37,551 nucleotides of DNA from JABCPE02 sp963518955 (GTDB lineage: Bacteria > Bacteroidota > Bacteroidia > Flavobacteriales > Weeksellaceae), in NCBI GenBank assembly GCA_963518955.1, contig CAUQKI010000016.1, positions 1-37,551 on the forward strand, given 5' to 3'. Under the pieces are notes generated by a model that was not told where the DNA came from, did no database searches, and saw only the letters and a program-made list of their open reading frames with translations. Positions 7,754-16,080 of this stretch are shown piece after piece (position 1 is the stretch's first letter; every line of letters begins with the position of its first letter). The position numbers and the translations under genes are program-made.

Positions 7754-9023
7754 ATAAAAACTCTATTACTTTTTCTAATGCGATTCCTCTGGAACCTTTT
7801 AATAGAATATTTTTATTTTTAATCGGGTTTTGTTTTAAATATTCTATAAGCTCATCAGTGTTTTTAAATGATTTTTCAGAAGGATTCACCTGCTTAAAAA
7901 TACTGCCTACGGTTATGATTTCATCTAAATTTAGGGATTGTGCCTGTTCCCATATTTTTTGATGCTCTGTGATACTCTCTTCTCCTAGTTCCAGCATATC
8001 TCCTATGATAACAGTCTTAGAACCAGCAAATTGGCTAAAATTATTCAATGACAAAGCCATACTGCTAGGATTGGCATTATAGGTGTCCAAAACCAATGTT
8101 TTCCCATTTTTCTCTACAACTTGTGAGCGCATATTAGTAGGCTTATAATTTTCTATTGCTGATTTAATTTCATTAAAATCAATGTCAAAATGCAAACCTA
8201 AACTTACCGCTGCACAAATATTCGTAAAGTTATAATCTCCCGTAAGGTTGGACTGAATTTTCTGTCCATCATAAACAACTCCAACCAGATTCTTTTCTAC
8301 AAACTTCTCAAAATAAAACTGAGAATCATCTGAACCAAAAGTTATTTTTTTCGGATAATTTTTAGTTTTTTCTCGCTGAATTTCATCAGCTTCATTTACT
8401 AATATTATTTGATTATTCTGTTTTAAACAATCATAAAGTTCTGATTTTCCTTTTATTACACCTTCAAAACCACCAAAACCTTCTAAATGAGCCTTACCAA
8501 AATTAGTAATATAGCCTATATTAGGCTCTGCTAGTGAACAGAGAAGTTCTATTTCTTTTTGGTGATTTGCTCCCATTTCTATCACAGCAATTTCGTGTTC
8601 TTTCGTTATGGAAAGCAATGTAAGTGGAACTCCTATATGATTATTCAGATTCCCAAAAGTATATTGAGTTTTGTATTTTCTAGCCAATACAGAAGAAATT
8701 AACTCTTTTGTAGTGGTTTTTCCGTTACTTCCTGTCAGCCCTATAATGGGAATTTGTAATTGTCTACGATGAAATAAAGCCAACTGTTGTAGAAAATCTA
8801 GCGTAGAAGGAACATAGAATATCTTTTTATCTATATTTTCATATTCTTTTTTCTCAACTATCACAGCAGTTGCTCCGTTCTGTATAGCATCTTCCGCTTT
8901 TGTAGCTGCATCAAAATTATCCCCTGAAAAAGCAAAGAAAATAGTTCCTTTCTCTATTTTTCTACTATCTATACTTATCTTTCCAGCTTGGAAATAACTG
9001 AAATAAAAATCTCTAACATCCAT
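7752..9023 (-). CDS. murF: UDP-N-acetylmuramoyl-tripeptide--D-alanyl-D-alanine ligase
   Basis: A 423-residue cytoplasmic Mur ligase that adds D-Ala-D-Ala to the UDP-MurNAc tripeptide, the last cytoplasmic step of the peptidoglycan monomer. The N-terminal uridine-binding domain begins ISIDSRKIEKGTIFFA, the ATP loop GLTGSNGKTTTKE is at residues 95-107, the IEMGANHQKEI motif is near the middle, and the third domain contains LDTYNANPSS. The length is slightly short but complete. It lies alone rather than in a mur/fts cluster, downstream of gldJ and separated from it by a terminator. Its -7 box ends only four bases before the ATG. Confidence 0.95.
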   Translation of the reverse strand: MDVRDFYFSYFQAGKISIDSRKIEKGTIFFAFSGDNFDAATKAEDAIQNGATAVIVEKKEYENIDKKIFYVPSTLDFLQQLALFHRRQLQIPIIGLTGSNGKTTTKELISSVLARKYKTQYTFGNLNNHIGVPLTLLSITKEHEIAVIEMGANHQKEIELLCSLAEPNIGYITNFGKAHLEGFGGFEGVIKGKSELYDCLKQNNQIILVNEADEIQREKTKNYPKKITFGSDDSQFYFEKFVEKNLVGVVYDGQKIQSNLTGDYNFTNICAAVSLGLHFDIDFNEIKSAIENYKPTNMRSQVVEKNGKTLVLDTYNANPSSMALSLNNFSQFAGSKTVIIGDMLELGEESITEHQKIWEQAQSLNLDEIITVGSIFKQVNPSEKSFKNTDELIEYLKQNPIKNKNILLKGSRGIALEKVIEFL

Positions 9024-9027
9024 AGTT

Positions 9028-9035
9028 CAAAAATA
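9028..9035 (-). promoter_or_regulatory. -7 promoter box of murF, four bases from the ATG
   Basis: On the - strand TATTTTTG is followed by four bases and then the murF ATG (9023-9021). Transcription would begin at or next to the start codon. The box adjoins the gldJ terminator. Confidence 0.45.
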
Positions 9036-9066
9036 AAAAAACCTTTCCAATTAGGAAAGGCTTTTT
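9035..9066 (-). terminator. Terminator of gldJ
   Basis: The 7-bp stem CCTTTCC/GGAAAGG (9042-9048 with 9054-9060), extended by A/T pairs, has an A tract at 9035-9041 that is a T tract on the - strand. It lies 20 bp after the gldJ stop. Confidence 0.85.
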
Positions 9067-9085
9067 TAATATTTAGGGATATATT

Positions 9086-10702
9086 TTATCTTTTTGATCT
9101 TACATTTGAATTATCCTTCGCATCTTGTGCCACACGGAAACCAATCCATCCGAAAGCTTTATTCTCATCCTTAAATCTTCTTTGTCCTGGATCTAACCAA
9201 TAAGCTGTATCTACCCAAGATCCTCCTTTTACTACTCTGATACTATTTGACATGTTTGTAGATCTGTCTTTTGTATCTTTTTGTAGAACTACTCTTCCTT
9301 GTCCATCTACGATAAATCTTCTTTTTACAGAGTTATACATGCTAAACTTAGCTGCAGCACTATCTTCAAGAGCTCTACCATATCCAGATTCCATAGAAGA
9401 CATATAGTCACCGTCCATAAAGTTACTGTTATCTTGTCTTACAACTCTTTCGTATTGTCCAGGTAATCCTTTATAAACTAATCTACCATCATAAAGAGTA
9501 TCATATGCTATAGTATTTCCTTCAATTTTCTTGAATGAACCATCTGAATTTTTAACAACATCTTTAATCATATTACCTCTATGATAGTTGAAATCATTAG
9601 CTTCTTCATCTATTATAGGTCTATAGATATCTGATGTCCATTCAGCTACATTTCCTAGCATTCCATAGATACCTAGATCATTAGAAGGATATCTTTTCAC
9701 ATCAGATGTTGAAGGAGAACCATCATTATTCCATCCTCCTATACCAGAGTAGTCACCTTTACCTTGTTTGAAGTTTTCAAGATAAAGTCCTTTGTTTCTT
9801 CCTCTTGTCCCTCTCAACACATTTTCTTTAGGAGTTTTTCCTAAATAATTATTGTAGTTTCTATTTTTCTGAAGTCCTAGAGCTGCATATTCCCACTCAA
9901 CCTCAGTTGGAAGTCTAAACTTAGTTACTAAACTAGCTGCTGCATTTCTGTTAGCTGCCTGAATTCTAGCATTTTTAGTTTTGATACCTTGTTTTTGCTC
10001 CATTCTTTTAGCATCTACATAACTTTGAAGTTCTGGATCATTAGCCTTGAACTTATCTAAGTTAAATGTATTTGATCCTTGATTGTTAGCATCACTAGTA
10101 TAGAAGTCTTTTTTAATAACTCCTTGATCCATCAAAGCTTTCTCATTGGCTCTATCTGTCAACCAGTCACAATATCTTGTTGCTTGAGTCCAAGAAACCC
10201 CTACAACAGGATAGTAATCATACTCAGGTGCACGGAAATAAGACTCTGAATAGTCATTACGAGATAACTTGTTATTCCAAACTAATGTATCTGGAAGTGC
10301 CCCTGAATAGATATTTTTGAAACTTGGGTCAGAAGCTGGGAATACGAATTTCAACCATGTTACATATTCACGGTATTCATAGTTCGTAATTTCTGTTTCT
10401 CCAATAAAGAAAGAACTAACCTGCATTCTTCTAGGTGTATTGTTCCAATCTCTCATTACATCATCTTTTACTAATCCCATAGTAAAAGTTCCACCTCCTA
10501 CATATACCATTCCTGGCCATCCTTTCTGTTTCTGTTCCTTTCGTGTGAAAAACCAACCTTTTTGGTCATTTGGTTTCCAACCTGTTTTACTTGTGAATTT
10601 TTTTGTTCCTCCACCGCTTTTAGTGGAACCTCCTCCTCCACAGCTAGTAAGTAGAGTTAAAGCTCCTAAAGCAGACAATGAAAACAATTTCATTTTTTTC
10701 AT
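9086..10702 (-). CDS. gldJ: Gliding motility / type IX secretion lipoprotein GldJ
   Basis: A 538-residue outer-membrane-directed lipoprotein: signal peptide with lipobox TSC (Cys21), then a Gly/Lys-rich linker, then a long formylglycine-generating-enzyme (sulfatase-modifying factor) fold: MVYVGGGTFTMG, FFIGETEITNYEYREYV, VVGVSWTQATRYCDWL, FRLPTEVEWEYAA, GNVAEWTSDIYR, VVKGGSWVD and FGWIGFRVA near the C-terminus. The fold is complete but in GldJ it is structural, not enzymatic. GldJ belongs to the periplasmic ring/gliding machinery and stabilises GldK. It is divergent from porV, another T9SS part, across a 350-bp AT-rich gap. The gene has its own terminator. Confidence 0.93.
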   Translation of the reverse strand: MKKMKLFSLSALGALTLLTSCGGGGSTKSGGGTKKFTSKTGWKPNDQKGWFFTRKEQKQKGWPGMVYVGGGTFTMGLVKDDVMRDWNNTPRRMQVSSFFIGETEITNYEYREYVTWLKFVFPASDPSFKNIYSGALPDTLVWNNKLSRNDYSESYFRAPEYDYYPVVGVSWTQATRYCDWLTDRANEKALMDQGVIKKDFYTSDANNQGSNTFNLDKFKANDPELQSYVDAKRMEQKQGIKTKNARIQAANRNAAASLVTKFRLPTEVEWEYAALGLQKNRNYNNYLGKTPKENVLRGTRGRNKGLYLENFKQGKGDYSGIGGWNNDGSPSTSDVKRYPSNDLGIYGMLGNVAEWTSDIYRPIIDEEANDFNYHRGNMIKDVVKNSDGSFKKIEGNTIAYDTLYDGRLVYKGLPGQYERVVRQDNSNFMDGDYMSSMESGYGRALEDSAAAKFSMYNSVKRRFIVDGQGRVVLQKDTKDRSTNMSNSIRVVKGGSWVDTAYWLDPGQRRFKDENKAFGWIGFRVAQDAKDNSNVRSKR

Positions 10703-11052
10703 AATATGTATTCTTATAAACTTTAAATTTCAAAGTGCAAATAACGCTAAATTATTTCTTTTATCAAAATTTCTTTACGACTTTTTAACAAATATTTTTT
10801 GTTTTTATTGTGTACACAAATCAAAAATCAACACACAAAACAACATAAAAGTCACATTTTGAATAAGTTAAATAAAAATATAAAATCTTAAAATTTTCTT
10901 AAAATTATTTAAACTTTAAAATAAACTCAGCCTTATTATATGACCAAATACTTTATCTAATACAAATATAACTTTTTTTAACTAAAAAATATAAAAAAAT
11001 CATAAATTTTAAATTTAAATTTTTATTTTTGCATGATTATTAAAACATTAAT
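10703..11052. other. Long AT-rich divergent spacer between gldJ and porV
   Basis: A 350-bp spacer without a believable gene. It is very AT-rich, with many A and T runs. It holds the porV -7 box at its right end. On the - strand the only clear TAnnTTTG is TATATTTG at 10970-10963, which would give gldJ a leader of about 260 nt; this is uncertain. An antisense-type ORF that reaches into it from gldJ is a shadow. Confidence 0.6.
11024..11031 (+). promoter_or_regulatory. -7 promoter box of porV
   Basis: TATTTTTG ends 21 nt before the porV ATG (11053), the usual spacing in this window. No -33 TTTG is seen in the surrounding A/T runs. Confidence 0.5.
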
Positions 11053-12192
11053 ATGAATTTGAACAAAAAACTTATCATCATGCTAGGACTGGGAGTAGTT
11101 GCTAATGCTTATTCTCAAGATCTTACAAACATTCGTCCTGTATTGACAGGTGCTCCTTTCCTAAGGATAGCTCCAGATGCGCGTTCAGGAGGTATGGCTG
11201 ACCAAGGGGTAGCTACTACACCAGACACCTATTCTCAATATTGGAATGCTGCGAAATACCCTTTTGCTAATGCAAAGACATCTGTGGGTGTTAGTTTTAC
11301 TCCATATATGAATAAAATTACCAATGATATATTCTTATTATATGGTTCTTTTTATACAAAACTGGGAGAAGAAGATAGAAGCACTCTGAGTGCAAGTATC
11401 TATTACTTCAATATGGGAACAGTAGATTTGTCTAGAATTGTAGGAGGTGTTGCAGTAAGTGAAGGACAGTCTAAACCTAATGAATTCTCTATCGATTTAG
11501 CCTACGCTTTGAAACTTTCTGAAAGTTTTTCAATGGCTGTTACAGGTAAATATATCCGTTCAGACTTGTCTAGTTTAGGACAAAGCAGCAGCACATTGCA
11601 AGCAGCCAATACATTTGCTGTAGACATTGCTGGATATTACCAATCTCCTAAAATGCAAAGTTTTGGTGAGAAAGAAGGTAGAGTAAGAGGTGGTTTTGCA
11701 ATTCAAAATGTAGGACCAAAACTTAACTATAGCAAAAGTATAGATTCTAAGTCTTATCTTCCTACCATTGCAAGATTGGGAGCAGGATATGATTTATTCC
11801 TTGATGCAGAAAATCGTTTGGGGCTTACTTTAGAAGCATCTAAACTATTAGTTCCAGGAGCAGAAGCAGTTGTAGATCCAGTTACTAATAGAGTTTCTTA
11901 TTCATACCCTGATGTAAGTGTAATCAATGGTATGGGTAAATCTTTTAGCAATAAAAAAAGTGTGATGTACAGCATCGCTGCTGATTATTCATATAATGAT
12001 ACTTTTGATATAAGAACAGGATACTTCCATGAAAGCGCTGAGCAAGGAGGAAGACAATTTGCTACTATAGGTGTAGGGTTGAAATACAAATCTTTTGGTC
12101 TTGATGTTTCTTACCTTATCAATACAGCTAAAATTAATAATGCATTGGATAACACACTCAGATTTGGACTTGTTTGGGATATCAGTGAATAA
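11053..12192 (+). CDS. porV: Type IX secretion outer membrane protein PorV (LptO)
   Basis: A 379-residue outer membrane protein of the FadL-like barrel class. The signal peptide ends near AYSQ; the mature start DLTNIRPVLTGAPFLRIAPDARSGGMADQGVAT is the PorV hallmark, followed by QYWNAAKYPFA. Alternating amphipathic strands continue to the C-terminal LRFGLVWDISE. PorV shuttles T9SS cargo from the translocon to the attachment complex. In many flavobacteria porU (the sortase) lies between gldJ and porV; here it is absent and porV is on the strand opposite gldJ. The gene has its own -7 box and a strong terminator, so it is probably monocistronic. Confidence 0.92.
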   Translation: MNLNKKLIIMLGLGVVANAYSQDLTNIRPVLTGAPFLRIAPDARSGGMADQGVATTPDTYSQYWNAAKYPFANAKTSVGVSFTPYMNKITNDIFLLYGSFYTKLGEEDRSTLSASIYYFNMGTVDLSRIVGGVAVSEGQSKPNEFSIDLAYALKLSESFSMAVTGKYIRSDLSSLGQSSSTLQAANTFAVDIAGYYQSPKMQSFGEKEGRVRGGFAIQNVGPKLNYSKSIDSKSYLPTIARLGAGYDLFLDAENRLGLTLEASKLLVPGAEAVVDPVTNRVSYSYPDVSVINGMGKSFSNKKSVMYSIAADYSYNDTFDIRTGYFHESAEQGGRQFATIGVGLKYKSFGLDVSYLINTAKINNALDNTLRFGLVWDISE

Positions 12193-12210
12193 AAATAAAT
12201 TTTCATAAAT

Positions 12211-12244
12211 AAAAATAGCACCACAAAATTATGGTGCTATTTTT
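12211..12244. terminator. Bidirectional terminator between porV and the PPTase gene
   Basis: The 13-bp inverted repeat AAAAATAGCACCA/TGGTGCTATTTTT (12211-12223 with 12232-12244), with an 8-nt loop, serves both convergent genes. Confidence 0.88.
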
Positions 12245-12867
12245 TATTCTTCTTCTGTTATTGCCAGATAATAATTTTCAATTTTCTCTAAATAAGCTAA
12301 GAATTTATCTTCTTTATCCCTATCAAAAACCTTGCATTTTATTTTAGAAAATTTATCCAAAAGAAATTCATCAACTACATAAAACTCCTTAAAAGACCAT
12401 TGTTTCGAGGAATGTATTTTGAATAAAGCCTCTTTTATACACCAGATAGCCGTCAGATGTTCTATCCCTGATTCTACCCTGCCGAGCCAGTCTATTTCTT
12501 TGGGATGCAGGAATTTAAGCTTAATTTTATCAATTCTATCTTTCACCTGCTCTATATCCACTCCTATTTTTTTTTCAGAAATAGCTAAAACCGCGTAAGG
12601 AAAAGAATGGCTGACCGACACGAACTTATCAAATGGCTCTAAATAAGGCTGCCCATTTTCATAGTATCTGATTTTATGGTTAGGCAGTATTTTTTTAAGC
12701 ATTTGCCTTACCATTTGTTTCTCTATCAGTCTTTTAGGCGATTTTTGCTTTAAATTTTCAAATTCTTTTTCATCCGAAATCAAATCAGCAGAAAATTTCT
12801 CTTCCTCTGAATATTTCCAAATCAAAATTTGAGTTTGTTCTAATATTATTTCCTTTAAAATAGGCAT
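12244..12867 (-). CDS. 4'-phosphopantetheinyl transferase superfamily protein
   Basis: A 207-residue cytoplasmic enzyme of the Sfp/HetI type that moves phosphopantetheine from CoA to a serine of a carrier protein. The three family motifs are present: SVSHSFPYAVLAIS (84-97), IGVDIEQV (101-108, Mg ligands D104 and E106) and WCIKEALFK (142-150, with K145/E146). At about 210 residues it is longer than AcpS and close to the Sfp class. It lies 13 bp downstream of the M14 peptidase gene and is likely cotranscribed with it. Whether it is the main ACP synthase or serves a secondary carrier cannot be told. Confidence 0.9.
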   Translation of the reverse strand: MPILKEIILEQTQILIWKYSEEEKFSADLISDEKEFENLKQKSPKRLIEKQMVRQMLKKILPNHKIRYYENGQPYLEPFDKFVSVSHSFPYAVLAISEKKIGVDIEQVKDRIDKIKLKFLHPKEIDWLGRVESGIEHLTAIWCIKEALFKIHSSKQWSFKEFYVVDEFLLDKFSKIKCKVFDRDKEDKFLAYLEKIENYYLAITEEE

Positions 12868-12880
12868 TTTTCGTTAAAAT

Positions 12881-13975
12881 TTAAATTATCTGAAACTCCA
12901 CAGGAGCATCTATTTTAGGATATTTTTTATCACAAACAAATTTCTTGCCCGTGCAGTCTATCTCCTTCCAGCCTTTCTTTTTCCCTATATCTCCCACTTC
13001 CGCTACATAAGGGACGAATTCTATCTCTTCACTCTCTTCAGTCTTAATTTCTTTATACTGGACTGCAATATCCAAAACGCATTCAAAATCAGTATTTAAG
13101 CTCACATTTCTGTATATAATATCATAGTGAGATTCTTTATTCTCTGGAATTTCAAAATAACTTTCATATCCAGACACTTCTCCTTTCAAACTCCCTATCG
13201 CCTGCAATGCAAAAAACAAAGCCTTTGTGTAAAACTCCCTCGCTTTTTCTCTTTTATAATCATCAATAAAATGTCCGCCTTCAAACAAAACCACAGGAAT
13301 TCCCGCTTTCATAAAATTATCTCCCGAAGATGTAGGATAAAAAGTATCCGTATAACGCCCTATATTATTAGGAATTTCAGGTTTTAATTGCCTATAAATT
13401 TCGGCAATCACAGCCATACTTTTCTTTCTATTTTCTGTCAAATTCCTATCAACATCCTCCGAAGGCGAAAGAAACGAAAGCGTGGCAGGATTCTCAAAAT
13501 CAGTACTAAAAATAGTCCTCTGCTCATGCAGGTTTAAGGCATAATCATATTTTTTAGAGAAAGCCTGTTTTTTCAGAATTTTCATCTCTATGCTGGATTC
13601 TTTTAGAAAATCTCTATTGATGTCTATTTCTAAAATGTTCCTTCTTGTCCAAATCTCTGAGCCATCAGGATTCAGCATAAAAATAAAATCCAAACGAATT
13701 TTATCCCAAAAATCAGGCGCTGGATTTTTTTCTAACGAAGTCAATAAATCCAGCATCGCCAAAGTTGCATTGCTTTCATTTCCATGCATCTGTGACCAAG
13801 CCAGTACAAAAATATTTCCTTTTCCTTTAGAAAAAAGATAAATAGGTTTCCCTAAAGTTGATTTTCCTATTTCTTGAATTTCCGCGCGATAATTCTCTTC
13901 TAAGTATAAAAACAATTTTTTAGGAGAAATATAGCGATTTGGAAAGTTTACATTTTTAAAATATTTAAACAGCAT
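12881..13975 (-). CDS. M14 family zinc carboxypeptidase-like protein
   Basis: A 364-residue enzyme without a signal peptide. Zinc ligands are H64 and E67 in QMHGNES and H150 in NLHEQ; the substrate-binding pair is N120-R121 in DINRDF; the catalytic glutamate is probably E232 in VVLFEGGHF. These fit the M14 carboxypeptidase/deacylase fold (succinylglutamate desuccinylase-like and peptidase members share it). I place the start at the ATG at 13975, not the in-frame TTG at 14002, since that TTG lies within the -7 box (14000-14007). The actual substrate is unknown; it may be a peptide or peptidoglycan fragment. A TTACA-N2-TGTAT inverted repeat lies just upstream of the promoter. Confidence 0.85.
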   Translation of the reverse strand: MLFKYFKNVNFPNRYISPKKLFLYLEENYRAEIQEIGKSTLGKPIYLFSKGKGNIFVLAWSQMHGNESNATLAMLDLLTSLEKNPAPDFWDKIRLDFIFMLNPDGSEIWTRRNILEIDINRDFLKESSIEMKILKKQAFSKKYDYALNLHEQRTIFSTDFENPATLSFLSPSEDVDRNLTENRKKSMAVIAEIYRQLKPEIPNNIGRYTDTFYPTSSGDNFMKAGIPVVLFEGGHFIDDYKREKAREFYTKALFFALQAIGSLKGEVSGYESYFEIPENKESHYDIIYRNVSLNTDFECVLDIAVQYKEIKTEESEEIEFVPYVAEVGDIGKKKGWKEIDCTGKKFVCDKKYPKIDAPVEFQII

Positions 13976-14323
13976 ATTTTGTTGTCTTGAAAATTTCTGC
14001 AAAAATACAATAATTTTACTTTACAAATGTATATAGAAATACTGGTGTTTATAATCCACTTCTGTCAAATTGTCAGTATATAAAATTGTTAATTGCATTT
14101 TATTTAATCGAATTTTGTTATTTATTATAAATCAGACTTTTATGGATTTTATATAATGTTATTTTTAACTTTAGTTTAATTGTTAAAACCTGTGTTTTTC
14201 AAGGTTTTTGGGTAAAACATCTGTAAAATGATTGAATTCACTTTTGTGCTAATTTTCACTATTTACATTTGTTATTTTAAATCATTTTTTATTCAATATA
14301 TTTGCGAAATAAACTTTGTAACA
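13976..14323. promoter_or_regulatory. Divergent control region, M14 peptidase / terC, with two inverted-repeat sites
   Basis: No gene. On the - strand TATTTTTG (14007-14000) is the -7 box for the peptidase gene. On the + strand TATATTTG (14297-14304) ends 19 nt before the terC ATG. Two sites resemble those in front of the XRE regulator gene: TTACAAATGTAT at 14021-14032, just upstream of the peptidase -7 box, and TTACATTTGTTA at 14263-14274, near the -33 zone of terC. Both could be operators; the second also reads as a -7 box itself (TACATTTG). Confidence 0.5.
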
Positions 14324-15367
14324 ATGTCAAACGAGATTATATTTTTAGTAAGTTTTTTATTATTTATTGGTTTAATATTAGCATTAGATTTAGGTGTTTT
14401 CGCTAAAAAAACAGGGAATATCAGCTTAAAACAAGCTGGGTTCATGAGTTTTTTTATGATATTCATTTCTGTAGTTTTTTATTTTATGTTGGTCAGCTAT
14501 GGTCACCTACTCCACAGCATTGATAGTATGGAAAAACTACAATACATTATAAATAAGAACTCTCATCCTGTGGATGTGATTCTTAATAATTTAGAACACA
14601 GCATCCAACTTTATAATATGAATTTAGGCCTTGAATACATGACAGGATACATCGTGGAAAAGGCTCTTTCTGTGGATAATATTTTCATTATCGTTCTTAT
14701 TTTCACAGCTTTTAATGTAGAAAAGGAGAATTATCACAGAGTCTTATTTTGGGGAGTTTTAGGGGCTATTGTGATGCGTTTTATTTTCATTTTCATCGGA
14801 GCAGCCCTGATTACTAAGTTTAGCTGGATTATGTATATTTTTGGAGGTTTCCTTATTTTCACTGGTATAAAAATGTTCATGCCCGAAGACGAGGAAAAAA
14901 TAGATACAGAAAACCACCCTGTCGTAAAGTTTGCAAATAGATTTTTTAAGGTTCATAATCAATTTGTAGGTAATAAATTTTTTGTAACAATAGATGGTGT
15001 AAGAAAAATAACTCCACTATTTCTTGTTTTGATTATTATAGAATTTACAGATCTCATCTTTGCGGTGGATTCCATTCCAGCTATTTTCTCAGTGACCAAA
15101 GATCCATACATCGTATTTTTCTCCAATATTTTTGCCATCTTAGGACTTCGTTCCATGTTCTTTTTATTGGCTGGAATTATCGATAAGTTTAAATATTTGA
15201 AAATCGGATTAGCCTTTTTATTAGTTTTCATTGGACTAAAGATGATTTTACATTCGTACTTAAACGAATGGGGATTCACCACATCTCATTCTTTGATGAT
15301 AATTTTGGGAATTTTAAGTGTAAGTATTTTTGCATCATTATTAGTTCCTGATAAAAAATCAAAATAA
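14324..15367 (+). CDS. TerC/Alx family integral membrane protein
   Basis: A 347-residue inner membrane protein with about nine hydrophobic helices. The two internal halves carry the TerC acidic motifs: VEKALSVDNIFIIVLIF in the first half and FTDLIFAVDSIPAIFSVT in the second, whose aspartates lie within membrane helices. TerC/Alx proteins are linked to manganese export and metal loading of exported proteins. I chose the ATG at 14324 (MSNEIIFLVSFLL) because the -7 box TATATTTG at 14297-14304 lies within the 32-residue extension that an earlier start at 14228 would add. The product is complete. No ter stress genes are nearby. It is followed by the XRE regulator gene with the operator-like repeats. 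Confidence 0.9.
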   Translation: MSNEIIFLVSFLLFIGLILALDLGVFAKKTGNISLKQAGFMSFFMIFISVVFYFMLVSYGHLLHSIDSMEKLQYIINKNSHPVDVILNNLEHSIQLYNMNLGLEYMTGYIVEKALSVDNIFIIVLIFTAFNVEKENYHRVLFWGVLGAIVMRFIFIFIGAALITKFSWIMYIFGGFLIFTGIKMFMPEDEEKIDTENHPVVKFANRFFKVHNQFVGNKFFVTIDGVRKITPLFLVLIIIEFTDLIFAVDSIPAIFSVTKDPYIVFFSNIFAILGLRSMFFLLAGIIDKFKYLKIGLAFLLVFIGLKMILHSYLNEWGFTTSHSLMIILGILSVSIFASLLVPDKKSK

Positions 15368-15384
15368 ATTCTAAAAAATATTTT

Positions 15385-15515
15385 TTACAGATAAATAGTT
15401 TATAATTTATTAACAATGAGTAGTTTACAAAGTTGTTTACAAATGTAATCAAAATAAAAATTAAGGGATTTACATTTGTTTTTACAAGTGTAAAATATAT
15501 TTTTTACATTTGTAT
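15385..15515. promoter_or_regulatory. Cluster of TTACA-N2-TGTAA inverted repeats (putative operators)
   Basis: Within 131 bp upstream of the XRE gene there are four good sites: 15437-15448 (TTACA-AA-TGTAA, perfect), 15470-15481 (TTACA-TT-TGTTT), 15480-15495 (TTTTACA-AG-TGTAAAA, perfect 7-bp arms) and 15504-15515 (TTACA-TT-TGTAT). Half-sites are at 15385-15389 and 15425-15429. The centres of the four sites are 33, 12 and 22 bp apart, close to whole helical turns. The last site contains the -7 box TACATTTG (15505-15512) of the gene, as expected for autorepression. Confidence 0.6.
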
Positions 15516-16031
15516 ATGGATTTAAACAGTCGCGTTCAAAAAATTATCAATTATTCTGAATTATCCTCTTCTGAATTTGCAGATGAAATAGGAGTTCAGC
15601 GGTCTAATATTTCTCATGTTCTTTCTGGAAGGAACAAACCATCTCTTGATTTTCTCATGAAAATAAAAGATAGATTTCCTGAGATACAATGGGAATGGCT
15701 CATCGAAGGAAAAGGAGCAATGATTTCTTCTGAAAATGAAGTTGCCTCTACTCCTTCTTCCTATTTATTAGAGGAAAGTAAAATAAATGATGATGAATCT
15801 ATAATTACAGGGCTTTTCTCTATTCCTTCTCAAGAAATGGATGAAAATACAAAACAGGAAGAAGTAAAATCTGAAATTTCAGAACCTATATATAATATAG
15901 TAGAAAACACTCCTGAAATTTCAGAAAACAAAAATATTTCAGAAACAGAAGCTCCTGCCGAAAAGGGTAACAACATAAAAAAAATCGTTTTCTTTTATGA
16001 AAATGGAAAATTTGAGGTTTTTGAGCCTTAA
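15516..16031 (+). CDS. XRE/CI-like helix-turn-helix regulator
   Basis: A 171-residue protein. Residues 4-60 form an XRE domain: RVQKIINYSELSSSEFADEIGV is helices 1-2, QRSNISHVLSGRNKPSL is the recognition helix and turn, and FPEIQWEWLIEGKGAM closes the domain. The rest is a long acidic, low-complexity linker (repeated ISE, EN and PEIS phrases) and a short basic-aromatic tail, KKIVFFYENGKFEVFEP, that may be a small beta element or partner-binding tail. I chose the ATG at 15516 over the TTG at 15510, which lies within the -7 box. The upstream inverted repeats make autoregulation likely, and the same repeat near terC and the M14 gene hints at those as targets. Confidence 0.82.
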   Translation: MDLNSRVQKIINYSELSSSEFADEIGVQRSNISHVLSGRNKPSLDFLMKIKDRFPEIQWEWLIEGKGAMISSENEVASTPSSYLLEESKINDDESIITGLFSIPSQEMDENTKQEEVKSEISEPIYNIVENTPEISENKNISETEAPAEKGNNIKKIVFFYENGKFEVFEP

Positions 16032-16046
16032 TTTTTGCTAACAATA

Positions 16047-16077
16047 TTTGGCTATATAATTTTTTTTATTAAATTTG
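16047..16077 (+). promoter_or_regulatory. Promoter of rplS
   Basis: TTTG (16047-16050), a 19-nt spacer and TAAATTTG (16070-16077): a canonical -33/-7 promoter. It predicts a transcript start near 16081-16083 and an unusually long leader of about 70 nt. Confidence 0.75.
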
Positions 16078-16080
16078 CAC

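Noticed and set aside
10440..10862. 140-codon + strand frame opposite the gldJ start
   Set aside because: It is antisense to the Gly/Lys-rich linker and FGE-type domain of gldJ and then runs into A/T runs; it has no family pattern.
14228..14323. 32-residue N-terminal extension of the TerC-type protein
   Set aside because: The -7 box TATATTTG (14297-14304) lies within it, so the transcript would begin downstream; the family N-terminus fits the ATG at 14324.
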